A stretch of DNA of 64,000 bases. It comes from Anthostomella pinea (lineage: Eukaryota; Ascomycota; Sordariomycetes; Xylariales; Xylariaceae). Where the stretch lies: the NCBI GenBank assembly GCA_963556695.1, contig CAUWAG010000007.1, forward strand, positions 1 to 64,000, in the 5' to 3' direction. How positions within the stretch are numbered: position 1 is the stretch's first letter; each line of letters begins with the position of its first letter. A program made the translations under genes and the position numbers. The notes under the pieces are model-generated. The model was not told the origin of the DNA, ran no database searches, and was given only the letters and a program-made list of their open reading frames with translations. Of the stretch, positions 10,104-21,274 are shown in pieces.

Positions 10104-12016
10104 CTCTACCTATTGAGGCACCGGTAGGTAGTCGAAGCGGGTGGGGTGAGATATGGTATGCGGAAAGGCGCGCGTCAGCTTGAGGTGAGGGTTAGAAGGA
10201 TGATTTGGTCGACTTGGAGAAAAGACACGGCGGGTGGTAACGAGCATCGCAGTCTGGAAACGACTTGTGGACGCGGTGACATTGGCAAGTCGGGATAGAA
10301 GTAAGAGGCTAACAATGTCGAGGGCAAGGCGCCATCACCATCAACGCCGAAGAACTACGTATCCAGCATTGAAGCCATCCCACCTGCCCCACCTGCACCA
10401 CCTGCATCAGTCATCTATTTCCTGAAAGTTCCATGACGCAGGTCACCGCTAACGGGATGCCGTAAGCAGGAGACCCGGGACCGGACCAGACCGATGCCCG
10501 CGATGTCCTGGCTTACCTAAGGCAAGTTTAGGGGTAAGTCCGGGACATCGATAACGGTGGGACCTGTACCAATAACCGCTTCCACCTGCACCCCGCAGAC
10601 ACGGCTACCAGGGATGGCAGGTGTCAGGCAGCTGCATGCATCCAGGCCTCTCAGCCTCTCACATTCTCCGCAGCGTCTTCTCATCCATCTACATCGTCAC
10701 AACACCTCGCCCGGCGGGCCACAGCCGCCAGGGTCAGCCACCCACGAAGACAGGTTGACCATCTCTGAATAGGTACTGATAGCTCAGACACCTGCACCAG
10801 ACTGACCGACGGTTAAAACTGATTTTGCGTCTTCTAACTGCCAAGGAGTTCCAAGACGGTCCCAGATTGGATATAATCAAGGCCAAGCAGGACCAAGCCG
10901 GCCAAGCCGGCCCAAGCCCAGAAGATGAGAAGGCTGAGGTGACGATCTCGTCGATACCCAGACAGACCAAGATTTCAAACGTGTCCGACTCACCCATACA
11001 GCCATACAGCACGTAGATTGTCATCCTGCTGACAGCTCCTACGTCGACAGCAAGTCATATCATCTAACCACAGGAGTAAGCGAGCAAGCTGCAGCTCTCG
11101 TCACGTCAGAGAGGCGGACGAGGAAGACATCCAAGCGGCAATGGGTGACTCGTGAGAACAAACGGCTGCCGTCGCCCTGGGTGCCTAGTCATCGTCAGCA
11201 TCCTCATGCCGGTGCTATGTACACCACACCTGCCACACAGCATGCGATGCGTCCACCGCCTCGACCGCCAATAGCAACCCCGGCTGCCCGGGCGGCATAG
11301 AGCTCTGCGCAACGCCGTCGGCTCAACCTGCCAAGCCCGGCCAAACTGCAGCTCTGTTCCATTCTGCATCTCGTCGGACCTCCAATGATGAAGCTCCCAT
11401 GCAGCCCGTGATACGCCATAGTGCGGCCGTCTTATTGTGCTGCCAGCCTGCCAGAGGCTTCAGTTCTGCAACAGCAGGGGTCTCGAGACCCTCATCAAGA
11501 GTTCAAGACCCTCACCGCATGGTTCTAGGCCGCCGTGAGCTCGACAAGATGGCTACTCCCCAAGGCTTGTCAAGGCTTGTCAGGTCTTGTGCATGTGTGC
11601 TCTACCTCGTTGCCGACCCTGGCTCTCATCGCTGCTTCCTATATCAGGCCATGACTGCCTCTCTCTCTTTCTGACACCATCCATGTAGCTTCTCACGACT
11701 CATAGTACCATCATCAGCCCATTCATTCACTATCTTCGTGTTCCTGCATACATCTCACCTTACCTGATATGTTAGGTAGCTGAGCTCTTCCGCTCATCGA
11801 CAACTACAGGGATCAATCAGCAACATTCACGACTAATAATCTTGGTCTTCTGGCTTCGGTTTGTCCCGCCTGGGCGTACTTCCTCCTTATTGTCCCAGTA
11901 GGAACATTCAAATTCTTGCCGAGGGTTCTCTGGAGTCCCTCGGTAGCTGGTCTCAAGCCCAGAGCTAGCTCAGTACCTTCTCTGCTCACTTGCAGCTTGT
12001 CTCGGCTCTGCATGTA
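10104..12016. promoter_or_regulatory. Divergent intergenic region between UFD1-like and F-box-like genes
   Basis: The two genes diverge from this 1.9-kb interval, which should hold both promoters. It contains CA/CT-rich stretches, small direct repeats (GGCCAAGCC at about 10880-10920) and no coding frame with recognisable content. No unambiguous TATA box was chosen. Confidence 0.45.
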
Positions 12017-13914
12017 ATGGCATCCGGAGACGAGGTCCAACAGCACGCGCGCCATCTCACCGATACCTCCGAACCAACTCCGACCCTCTTCAGCCTGCTG
12101 TCCACGACCCTCATTTTCCATCAGACCATCCCGCATCTTCCCATCTCTACTGTCCTCAACCTCGCCTCGGCATCCCGATCCTTCCGCGACCTTCTGCAGT
12201 ACACCCCGGGTGCGTACCGCCATCTCGACTTGACTCGGGTCAAGACTGCGCAGTTCGATGTCGACGGCATCGATCACGGCGGCCAGGTCTGGCGCAACGT
12301 GCAGCTCGACGAGAACCTGACCGAAGATGACTTCTACTCGGGGCCCCTGAGAGCCATATTCCACAATATCCGAAGACGCAATATACTCCAGGATGTGCAG
12401 ACCTTGGTTCTGGACGGGCTTTCGGTGACGGCCGAGTTCTGCAACGACATCCTCGTGGATCCCTCGCTGCGCGTGCGCATACTCTCCATCCGAGAGGTCA
12501 AGAACCTCAACGAGCGGAAGCTGATGCAGTCGCTGCGCTACGCCTGTCGACCGACTCGACCCGAGGGCACACCACGCTTGCAAGGGCTGTACGTGTTCGG
12601 GAAGAGAGACACGCCGTTACCTCCCGCGACATCACCTATTAAATGCGTCGAAGCAGGTGGACGCATCCACGTCAACGCCAATGGGAACCCGAAATCGCAA
12701 CCCGCGATGAGCGAGTCCATACAGAACGAGGGCGACGACTGGTATTGTCACAAGGGGCGACTGGTCAGCAAGCACATCGCCCAGGGCTGGGCCGAGACAC
12801 TTCTTGACTGTCGCGAGGTGCTTCGCTTTGACGCAGTGCTCTGTCGCGGCCCCCACCATCTGAACTCGGCCGCATACGGCAAAACTCCAGTATCACCTGG
12901 CACATCTGCTGCCGACCACCCATGGGGTGTCGCGACCTTTGCCCTGGGCGGGTGTGCCTCGTGCGGCACTGCCCCGGAGGGCCTCACAGTGTATGGAGAA
13001 TCACCCTCTGAGGATCTGCCGCTGCTGTCACCCGTTCCGCTCCACTCGTCCAATGTCAAGTCAGCATCCCGTCCAGCTTCCTTTGGACCGAAGAACTGTG
13101 GGAAGCCCCAGTTCGTACCCAGGTGCTTGGAGTGTGTTCGTGAGCGGTACTGTTTTAGTTGCGACCAGTGGTGGTGTGAATCATGCTATCAGGTGCCCGG
13201 TCGAGACGAGTCGGCAGCCCAGCATGTCCACATTGTCGACGAGACGGACGGGCTGGTGGATCATGAACTGGCCGTCTTCCAGCCGCCGAAACTCAAGGTA
13301 CGGATGGGTCATTGTCTCGGTTGCAACCTGAAATCCGTGGAGAGGAAGGGAGTTTGAAATGTCCCAATATCCTGATCATCAAGAATCTATCACACGCATC
13401 CCTGCGGTCGTCTTGTATGTGTAGGGATGAGAGCAGGCAATGCTTCCTATCATTCTGCTACAACAGTATGCCGCGAGAGGCCCCTTTGATCCAATGCTTC
13501 CACCATCCCAGCATCACATGGGCTATGATCATTATGGAATAATCTAACCCGATTCTGTCAGACTCGAAAGATCGCTCGCAGTTGCTGGGAGTGCGGAAGC
13601 AATGTATGTGTCATGTTCTCATTCTGTCCTTCCATGGAATGACCCTATCTGACCTGTGCCCAAAGTGCCTCGACTGCATCGCCAACACGCAGAAGCTCTG
13701 TAAAGGGTGTCGCGGCGGTTACTGCATCATCCACTATGAGGGCTCAACGCTCACACTGGTAAGCAATTGTCACGAGTACTACCTTACGCCCTGTCCAAAA
13801 CTGACTTCCTATGCTAGTGCGACTGTACGTTGTTCATGTCCGACGGGGCTTGTCATTATAACCTGCTGATCCATTCCAGGGTGCTCGGCGCGACACGGCC
13901 GGCGACGTAAATAG
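12017..13914 (+). CDS. F-box-like protein with cysteine-rich zinc-ribbon C-terminus
   Basis: Begins at ATG 12017 (MASGDEVQQH). Residues about 35-80 have an F-box-like helix pattern (LPISTVLNLASASRSFRDLL). After a leucine-rich stretch come many CxxC pairs (GGCASCG, PRCLECVRERYCFSCDQWWCESCY). The last open frame would stop at 13357, but strong similarity in style continues in downstream exons: 13562-13603 (IARSCWECGSN), 13666-13758 (CLDCIANTQKLCKGCRGGYC), a 7-nt exon 13818-13824 and 13880-13914 (CDWCS...RRRK stop). The most consistent model joins 12017-13297 (donor GTACGG) to 13562 and gives 485 aa. A donor at 13355 is an alternative. Such proteins are common in Pezizomycotina and are probable SCF substrate adaptors, which is inference. 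Confidence 0.75.
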
Positions 13915-15441
13915 CTTTACTGACCCGAAGCCTCGAAAGACCGAGCTCGGCCAACGCGCGTGAGCTCTGATGTATTCTCTCGAAATACACCCCTGGCAAT
14001 CTCCGACGAGGACCGAGTCAAGAAGGCTCTGCTTCAAGTTTTGTTCATTCCATAAAGGCATCTCTACTCTACGCTGTTTCTCACAGGGTCGGCTCGAAGT
14101 ATGTGGGAAACGAAATCAGATGTGATAGGCAAAGCCTTGGGTTTCGCTACATTGGCATGTCGTATGATTGGACTGCCGCCCCTATTCCCCGGACCAATCC
14201 TTATACCCAGCTTCAGGCAATTTGAACCATTCAGTATTGTTTGCTGTCAACATACTTAGCTGCACCTTGCCCGTCATACATCATTTGGATTAATGAATCT
14301 CGTAAACAGTCCATTGTGTTTTCAGATAAGAGAACCTCGCTTGATGCTGCCTGGCCCATGACTTCAGGACATGCCATGCAATTATGTTAACTTCTGCTCA
14401 GCTATCGCGCTGTGCTTACACAGCGTCTTTAACCAGAAAACGCCATTTCGGGTAGCATAGGTCGATGCGACACGGAGTTCGGCTTGCGAAGTTTGATTCT
14501 TGGGGAATGAGTGAGACCTGTCATCATGCCGTGTACCATACCTGCTCCCTCTGGTGTAATAGTCATACGAAGCATCTCCACCAATGCAACGACGCGGACG
14601 TCTAGTATATGCGAGCTCGCAGGCTCTCTGGTCCAGTCCTCGAACCAGAGCCGGGTCGTCGGGGAGCGTACGAATGCTTCAGTCTGCCTAGCGTAGGTCA
14701 GGCAAATACTGCGTCGGAATGGTCGCGACCCGGGAGGCTCTACACGAGCACAAGAACCCATTTGAAGCCCGATCCATCGGGTCCATGCTTTGCCTGTGCT
14801 ACCTTGACGATCCCTTCGTCCTCCTCTGTGTGCGTTCTTGAAGACGACAACAGATGTATCCCTACTCTCGCAGAACCCCTCGAAGACAGCGTTGACCATA
14901 GGAGATGCAGCCTACGTATACGAATAAGCGAATAAGTACTCTAGCTATTCTCTACACACGGTAGTCAGGTCCAAGTTGAGAGTTCAGACGCAGACAGGTG
15001 ACGCTGTCAGCTGGTACGTCACGTTGCCGAGGGCAAACAATTGTGAGAGACATATGGTACGTACGATACAAAGCTCCATTGCCACCAGGATGATTCGTCC
15101 CGACGCGACGCGACGCAAACACTATATCTGACTGAACAAGTCTTCGACTGCCGCTCTGCTCGACTCGGGTAGGCATGTTACAAATATCGCTACAATTCTC
15201 ACACTGCGATGCCGGGAACGCCCTCTCGGCCGAATGGGACAATTCACATCGTGACAATGCTCGAGACCCAGTGCCGTCGGTCAAGGGGTAGAAGGACCCA
15301 TGTTGAGTGGTAGCAGAAGGCGAGGTTGACTCGCACCACGGGTTTCCGACTGTAATGGAGACACACTCTGTGTGACAGCACTTGCTCCCTTACGGATGAC
15401 GAGAGCAAGGAGATAGCCATGAACCACATGGAGACGGTGGG
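13915..15441. other. Intergenic with one weak ORF (14429-14899, minus)
   Basis: A 156-codon ATG-started frame on the minus strand (14899 to 14429) has a protein-like stretch (LWFEDWTREPASSH) but no family I recognise. It could equally be chance. The rest shows nothing. Confidence 0.3.
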
Positions 15442-15449
15442 ATATAAAA
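15442..15449 (+). promoter_or_regulatory. TATA box of the cupin gene
   Basis: ATATAAAA lies about 107 bases upstream of the cupin start codon. It is a good match to the TATA consensus at a usual fungal distance and suggests a regulated, strongly expressed gene. Confidence 0.55.
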
Positions 15450-15555
15450 GGTTCAATACCCTTGATTGAGCAATTCTGAGAAGCGGTAGTCGCGTCGCCA
15501 TCCCTCATCCAAGATAGCCATCGCCTACCTGGACTACCTTGTAATACATTCATCC

Positions 15556-16332
15556 ATGTCAGCCTTCAGCAAGATGGCGTTCACGTCAAAATATGGAAGC
15601 CTACTCATCCTGCTCTCACTTATGCCTACCTGGGCTGGGGCGCTTGTCACGGCACAGAACGTGACGGACAAGCACACTCTGGCCATCAGCCTGAATATCG
15701 CCACTACCGAGCTTGATAGGCTGGACATCCTGTATTCAGATACAGACTGGATGTTCGACTTCTTCGCGCAACCAACATACACGTATTCTCCCGGCGCTGT
15801 CATCAACGCCAACGCGGCCACCTTTCCCACGACGGTGGGCAACGGTCTGACACTCGCGTGGGTCACCCTTGGCCCCTGTGGCATGCAGGCACCTCACTAC
15901 CATCCAAGAGCCTCCAACTACATCGTCGCGATAGATGGGTCCGTGGAGACCTACATGATTGCCGAGAACGGCGCACGGATGGTGACCAACCTGCTGGGCC
16001 CGGGAAAGATGACCCTATTCCCAAGAGGAAGCCTGCACTCGATGCAGAACAAAGGTAAAACAAGACTCCAGTATAAGTCTCCGCCGGACACTGCTGACTC
16101 TCGTTCCCAAGGCTGTGGCAACGCGACACTTGTTTCGGCTTTGAGCACAGAGGATCCAGGGACGCACACTGTAGCAAACGGTCTGTTCAACCTTCCACGA
16201 GACATGGTCGCTGCGGCTTTTGGTGGGAACAAGAACCTCGACATCGATGACCTCATGAAGGCGATCCCGCCGGTGGGAACGGGTGTGACGATGGGATCGG
16301 CGGATTGTCTGGCAAAATGCTCGATGCAGTAG
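15556..16332 (+). CDS. Secreted germin/spherulin-like cupin
   Basis: A one-intron gene. The open frame of 258 codons includes an in-frame, stop-free 57-nt intron at 16055-16111 (GGTAAA...CCCAAG). Spliced, it joins MQNKG to CGNAT and gives 239 aa, as in the family. There is a signal peptide at about residues 1-30. Germin box 1 is APHYHPRASN (His114, His116), where the usual third ligand Glu is replaced by Asn, as is frequent in spherulin-1-like fungal proteins. Box 2 is FPRGSLHSMQN (His161). A secreted single-cupin Mn-binding or structural role is likely. Oxalate oxidase activity should not be assumed, given the missing Glu. The C-terminus has a Cys pair (DCLAKC). It is convergent with ARP6. 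Confidence 0.88.
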   Translation: MSAFSKMAFTSKYGSLLILLSLMPTWAGALVTAQNVTDKHTLAISLNIATTELDRLDILYSDTDWMFDFFAQPTYTYSPGAVINANAATFPTTVGNGLTLAWVTLGPCGMQAPHYHPRASNYIVAIDGSVETYMIAENGARMVTNLLGPGKMTLFPRGSLHSMQNKGKTRLQYKSPPDTADSRSQGCGNATLVSALSTEDPGTHTVANGLFNLPRDMVAAAFGGNKNLDIDDLMKAIPPVGTGVTMGSADCLAKCSMQ

Positions 16333-16519
16333 GTAGAGCTCAGTGGAAACACGAGCACGTGTGGGCCCCGAGTCGAGATGCGACTGTGTGTACACATTAC
16401 ACACTCCTTCAAACTTGATGAACTCCACGACAGGGGCAGCCTGTGAGACATATCAGCATCGTGTACCCAGCCATGTGTCAAGTTCCGAAGGTGATCTAGA
16501 ACCGTTGTCATTGCAAATC

Positions 16520-17928
16520 TCATGAATCTAGGCCTGATGTCGAGAACTTTCGGGCTACCCAAGCCGCACCATGCTCCTCGTACTCCTGCTTCGTCACTGA
16601 AAGCGTGTTAATGTGTTCGTGCTGGGCGAGCGTGGCACCGCCGGACCAAGTGCAAGTTATGGGGTTTGGTGGCCGAGCCACACGCACGACGCAATCATCC
16701 GGGACCAGCTTCACGATCTCCTTTTGAAGTCGCTCGACGAGGCCTGGGAAGAGTGCGTTACCTCCGACAACAAGGATGTTGGCAAGAAGCCCAGGCCATA
16801 GCCCGAATGGGAGAACCCGCAATGACTGAAACACCAGGTCTGCGATGCCAGACTGACGCATGCCAATGTCTGAAGGGTGGAAGAGGAGCTCGGGGACGGT
16901 GAAGCGTTCGTTTCTGAGAGTCAGAACGTCTTCGCTGGTCTCGCCCGCGGCCATCTTCTTCGCCCTCGACGCCTGCGACGGGTCAAAGTCACGCACTATG
17001 CCCCTGGACCTCGTGTGAAAATCCGGCAGCACATAGTCCTTAGCGATCCCTCCGCCACCGATGTAGGTGTCCCGTCTTTCGCCCCGTGTGCCCTTCCATG
17101 TTCGTTCCAGGTCGCCATTGAAATCAAGAGAAACGTAGCAGGCCGCCTCCTTCATCCCGTTGACAATGTACGATTCGTTGCGCATGTCGTAATGACGAAG
17201 AGAGAGCAGTCTAGCGAGGTAGTTGGTCATGAACTTCCCTCCCACGTCGAGCCGGCGAACGGCGGGGTGGATAGGCTTGCCTTGGAGGATCGGGGTGACG
17301 GTGGTATGCGAGTACCCAGTGTCGATCAGCAGGACGATCTCGGCGGGAAGCTGGGCCACGGTCTCGGGGTCTCTCGGCGTGCGAAGGATGGCTTGTACGT
17401 CGTGATAGGCGTTGAACGATGGACCTGGTGCGATTGACAATTAGTTACACACGCAACCCTACCCCTAAGCAACAAGGTAGGAGGCGACGAACCAATGCCC
17501 CGATAATAACTAGCGAAGCCAAACTCCTCAAACACCATCTGGTCACAATTGGCCTGCAGGATGGGCAGCGAGTTGGAAGGCTCTGCGAGCAACAACCGCG
17601 TCTCGGAGGGATCACATTGCTGGGGGGCCTTGTCGTCGAAGAACTCGTGCTCCCAGATCTCCTTCTCGGCCTCCCAGTTCACCACGAAGCCCTTCTCCAC
17701 GGGCCGGCGGAAGGCAGCCTCGCTGAAGTCTTTGCACTGGTCGAGGTCCGAGGCAACGTAGGTTTTCCGGTCGCGATCGCGGGCAATGCAATTCGGTATG
17801 ACACGGGGCTCGTCAACAGCTTCGCCCGCCACGAACCCGGCTTTTATCGCGTAGGCGCCATTGTCCAGTACAAGTGTCCTCGATGGCGGCGGGGGTCGAT
17901 GGGTCTTGGACTTTCGGCCGGGTGCCAT
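16520..17928 (-). CDS. ARP6: Actin-related protein ARP6 (SWR1 complex)
   Basis: Two exons, 17493-17928 and 16520-17424, in matching phase (446 aa). The intron is 68 nt. The start is the ATG at 17928 (MAPGRKSKTH); the frame further upstream has only a GTG. The protein has the actin fold markers TLVLDNGAYAIKAGF at the N-terminus, the ARP6-typical VFEEFGFASYYR, LLIDTGYSHTTVTPI for phosphate 2, and VVGGNALFPGLVERL near the C-terminus. ARP6 is the actin-related subunit of SWR1, which deposits histone H2A.Z. It is a single-copy housekeeping gene and shows this region is not purely accessory. The length is close to yeast Arp6. Confidence 0.93.
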
Positions 17929-18489
17929 GCTGGCCGTCGATCCCGTGTCTCTTCGAGGAGCTAGAACGACCCTGACCGACGTTGGTGCAGTTGCAAGCAC
18001 AACAGCAGTGGATCGAGAAGTGTGTTGACAAATGGCTTGGAGCTTTGCCTGGAAAGAATTGGCCAGAGCTGCCAGGCGGGATGCACTGAGAGATTTGGGT
18101 CGTATGCCTTTATGAGAAGAAGATACCCCTTCTTATTGCATATGCCGAATGTTGTCGGTAACGCATCTCACGATCCCCCTTTCCGCTCCAGTAAGGTTCC
18201 ATGACCGATCATCAATTGAGTGCCGATTGTTTCTATGTCGAGGCATCAAGCACATGATTCTATTGTCAAACGTTTCTCTAACGAAGATCCTTAGCGAATG
18301 ATTTATCTACATCTTCTGGAATGGACACGCACCCAGAGTAAGAAGTCGAATATGTCTACAGCTAACGAGACCGGTTGCTGCATCGTCGCCGGCGGAATAA
18401 GTTCGCGGCAAGCCTCAAGATGCTTGAGACTGTTTCTCTTCTTCAAATATCCCGGATGTGCGCCTGATCTACTCCTCCTTCACACCCAG
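17929..18489. other. Intergenic, ARP6 promoter side
   Basis: 560 bases between the ARP6 start and the 3' end of the AA8 gene (both minus). No gene is visible. It must contain the ARP6 promoter. Confidence 0.5.
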
Positions 18490-19285
18490 TCATAACGCCG
18501 CTCGGAGCTTCGGCGTTCGGTTACTCGTCGAGTTCGCGGAGACCGTGTTGGCTGCCACCCATGAAGTAAACTGATCCGACCTTGAACCGGCCATGTCGTG
18601 GATCCAATGTCCTACGGAATCGTGGATATCAAAATCGGTTTCATTGTTTGCCGGTTCTTCGACAGGCGTCGTCGAGAACGCGTAGGCGAAGCTAGTGTCA
18701 CCAGCACCATTGAGAGTGGTCGGGTTGCCGTCGGAATTGGTCCAGCTCGCGCAGCCTGTGCAGAGGGCTGTGAACTTGAAGTGTGTTTCATTGACACTGG
18801 TACCCTTGAGCACTGTGTACTCGGCATCCTCGTAAGGTGCTGGGGTGTAGTAGCCCCTATCTCTGGTCAGCAAGAGACTGCGCATGAGCGGCGGCGCACT
18901 CAGCATGCTACTTACAGGGCCTGTCGCGATGAATAGACGACAGTGTCACCGTCATGCCACACGACAGTAAGAGGGTTGTATGTCATCCCTCCACCCCAAG
19001 CCCAGGCTGCCCATCCCAATTCGACTGGGGCAACGATCTGTAGGATGACATCGTAGGGACTGTCAGCACTCGCAGTTGCCGGAAGGGCGGCTCGGTACGT
19101 GATGCCGTCAGAGGTCGAAAAGGATTGGAAGGTGATTCCCGTGTCAGCATCGACGAACGGGGTACTGTCCGCCTGTGCCTGGACTGGGTTACTGTGAGCT
19201 TATACTTTCGTGGCACAGTTTTGGAAGACTACTTACCGAGGCTGGCGAGGCCAACGATGCTTGTCGCAACTGTGTACCACTTCAT
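18490..19285 (-). CDS. Secreted stand-alone AA8 cytochrome (cellobiose-dehydrogenase cytochrome-type domain)
   Basis: Three exons: 19237-19285, 18916-19183 and 18490-18856, with phases that agree, giving 227 aa. The signal peptide MKWYTVATSIVGLASL is followed by VQAQA. The body matches the b-type cytochrome domain of cellobiose dehydrogenase: GWAAWAWGGGMTYNPLTVVW, then LCTGCASW (a disulfide pair) and a final DFDIHD. The presumed heme ligands are Met83 and His184. There is no flavin dehydrogenase domain, no CBM and no membrane anchor, so it would be an isolated extracellular electron-transfer protein. Feeding electrons to lytic polysaccharide monooxygenases or iron reduction are the expected roles, by inference. 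No LPMO is present in the window. Confidence 0.85.
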
Positions 19286-21274
19286 GATTTCAGTAGGGAT
19301 GTGGTTGTTCTGTGCTTCGAAAGGTCACAAATGTGCTCGAGGAACCGCAAACTTATATTCCCATGGACCACCTGCCAACGAGGATCTGAGCGTAGCAATC
19401 AGGAAAGCTTTAATTTGGACATGCTCTTCCCTCCGAGGCCAATGTAGGCAGACTAATATATCGTTCCTGAAACTAAGGTGCCAACTATATTGTCGTGACG
19501 CAACTCCGCGGTGAGCGCGGGTCCCCTTTGCCACGATTTTCCCATGTCGCATGTGCTCGCAAGGGGGTACTTACGGGTTCGCCTGAAATCAAGGTGACAT
19601 TCAAGATATCACAGCTAAGTCGGCACGGCATGGATGAAAACCACGTACAGCCCATGACCTGTAAGTGATGCAGTATGGTGATCAACGTCTGTCAAGAACC
19701 GTCGGGTATGGTGTCCAAGCCCTCGCTATCTCATTAGCCAAGAGGTAAGAAGCGTGTCAATCATATGGAGATAGTACGAGTCCATAGCAGAATGAGGCCA
19801 AGGGATTGTCAAGTCTGCACTGTGATGTCGGCAGCAAAGCGAATAAGTTTGCGTGTGACCTGATTGGGAGGTTAAATCGTCCCTTGGGACGACGTGGAAT
19901 AACAAATTGATTGCTGTGGGGTCAACCCCTATAGGAGAAACTTCTTGACGGCGGCTTTATGTCATTGACAGAGGTATCGGCTTGACCTGTTTGCTGGTAC
20001 CGATAGGATGTTGGGAGGATAGAAATCGCCATGTTCAGGCTGATTCGGATGATAGACCCAGCCCCCGTGCCTCGACTGAAGGAGGTTGCCCAGCGGTTTC
20101 ACCCCAGGAAGACCTGAGGCATTAAGATACAGGCATTGGCGAAGGCTAGGGCTATGTCATTTGCGGTCTCTTAGATGGCATACAAGAACCGACCTTCACT
20201 CATCGTATCAGTTGTTAGCGGAGGTGACTCGTGGGACTCGACTCCGCGTCTTTGAAAAGCTGAATGGCTTTGAGGCGATGATATTCTTGAAGATTGACAC
20301 TGTCTCTTGAGCTAGTAAGATTCAGATTCATTCTTTCATTCGGCGTTGTTTGTTCGACCAATTGATGCACAGGTTTCCCTGTGGACATGCGAAAACGTAT
20401 CTTGTGATGTCTGGGAACTATCACTCCAACGGTACATGGATTACCTATAGGTAAGCACGGGAGTTGAATCGATCAACTCTGCTGCATGTATAGCATTCCA
20501 GTCGTACCTTGATCTAGATTTTTATCTGTCGAGTTGCAATGTTTTGAGATCAGGGAAGCTTCTAATATGTTAGTCGTCGCGAGGGGGTATGATAAGATGG
20601 TGATCTTGGATATATGTAGCCGTCACGGCCATCGCCCAAGCTACTCCGCTACTGTACTTGTCAGCTTCCAAGGTTGTCGGGATCTAAGGCTCTAAACACG
20701 TCATTTGCAAAGTATTTTCCGACATCGATGGATCCAATGGCTCCCGTCCCGAGATCTCCTTTTGCACTTCGGTCTTTCGGGCCTTTCGGGAACGCCAAGC
20801 TCGTCGGCGAGATTTATCATCAACACCACTTCACTTTGCTTCCTGTTTGCCTGGCTGTTGCTTGATGAATCATTACCAGTAAGTCTACTTGACATGTGCA
20901 TGGTGGGCGCTTGTCCTTCTACCTAGGTAATGACCACCATGATCAAAACATAAGGTCCCTCGCAAGTGCTAGCACGGGGTAGTGGTCATATATGTAGGCC
21001 GTCAGCCTGTCACGAAACCCTCAGTGCGTCGCCCACCCCTTAAGTGCTAAGGTGAGTGAGTACCTATGCGACCCCCACATCCCACCCGAGGACCCTGAAA
21101 ATCATCCACCCCCCTTCTCAGAAATCGCGGCGACGCTGGTCATGGTGTTCCCCACGATCCTCACGATCCTGACGATTCTCCCGCTTCTCACACATTTTCC
21201 GCATTTCGATCACAGCGAAGTCGAACAAGCCTGTCAACTTCACGCCGCCAAACCCCCCCTCTACACCCATCACG
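19286..21274. other. Intergenic, about 2 kb
   Basis: Divergent spacer between the AA8 gene (minus) and the ARA2-like gene (plus). Only short frames are visible, and the composition is mixed. Nothing is recognised. Confidence 0.45.
19350..19357 (-). promoter_or_regulatory. TATA-like box of the AA8 gene
   Basis: On the minus strand a GAATATAAGT sequence lies about 65-70 bases upstream of the start codon, a plausible TATA position. Confidence 0.45.

Noticed and set aside
13302..13542. Open frame inside the large F-box gene intron region
   Set aside because: Does not match the zinc-ribbon style of the flanking exons, and the splice model skips it; kept only as an alternative exon end at 13355.
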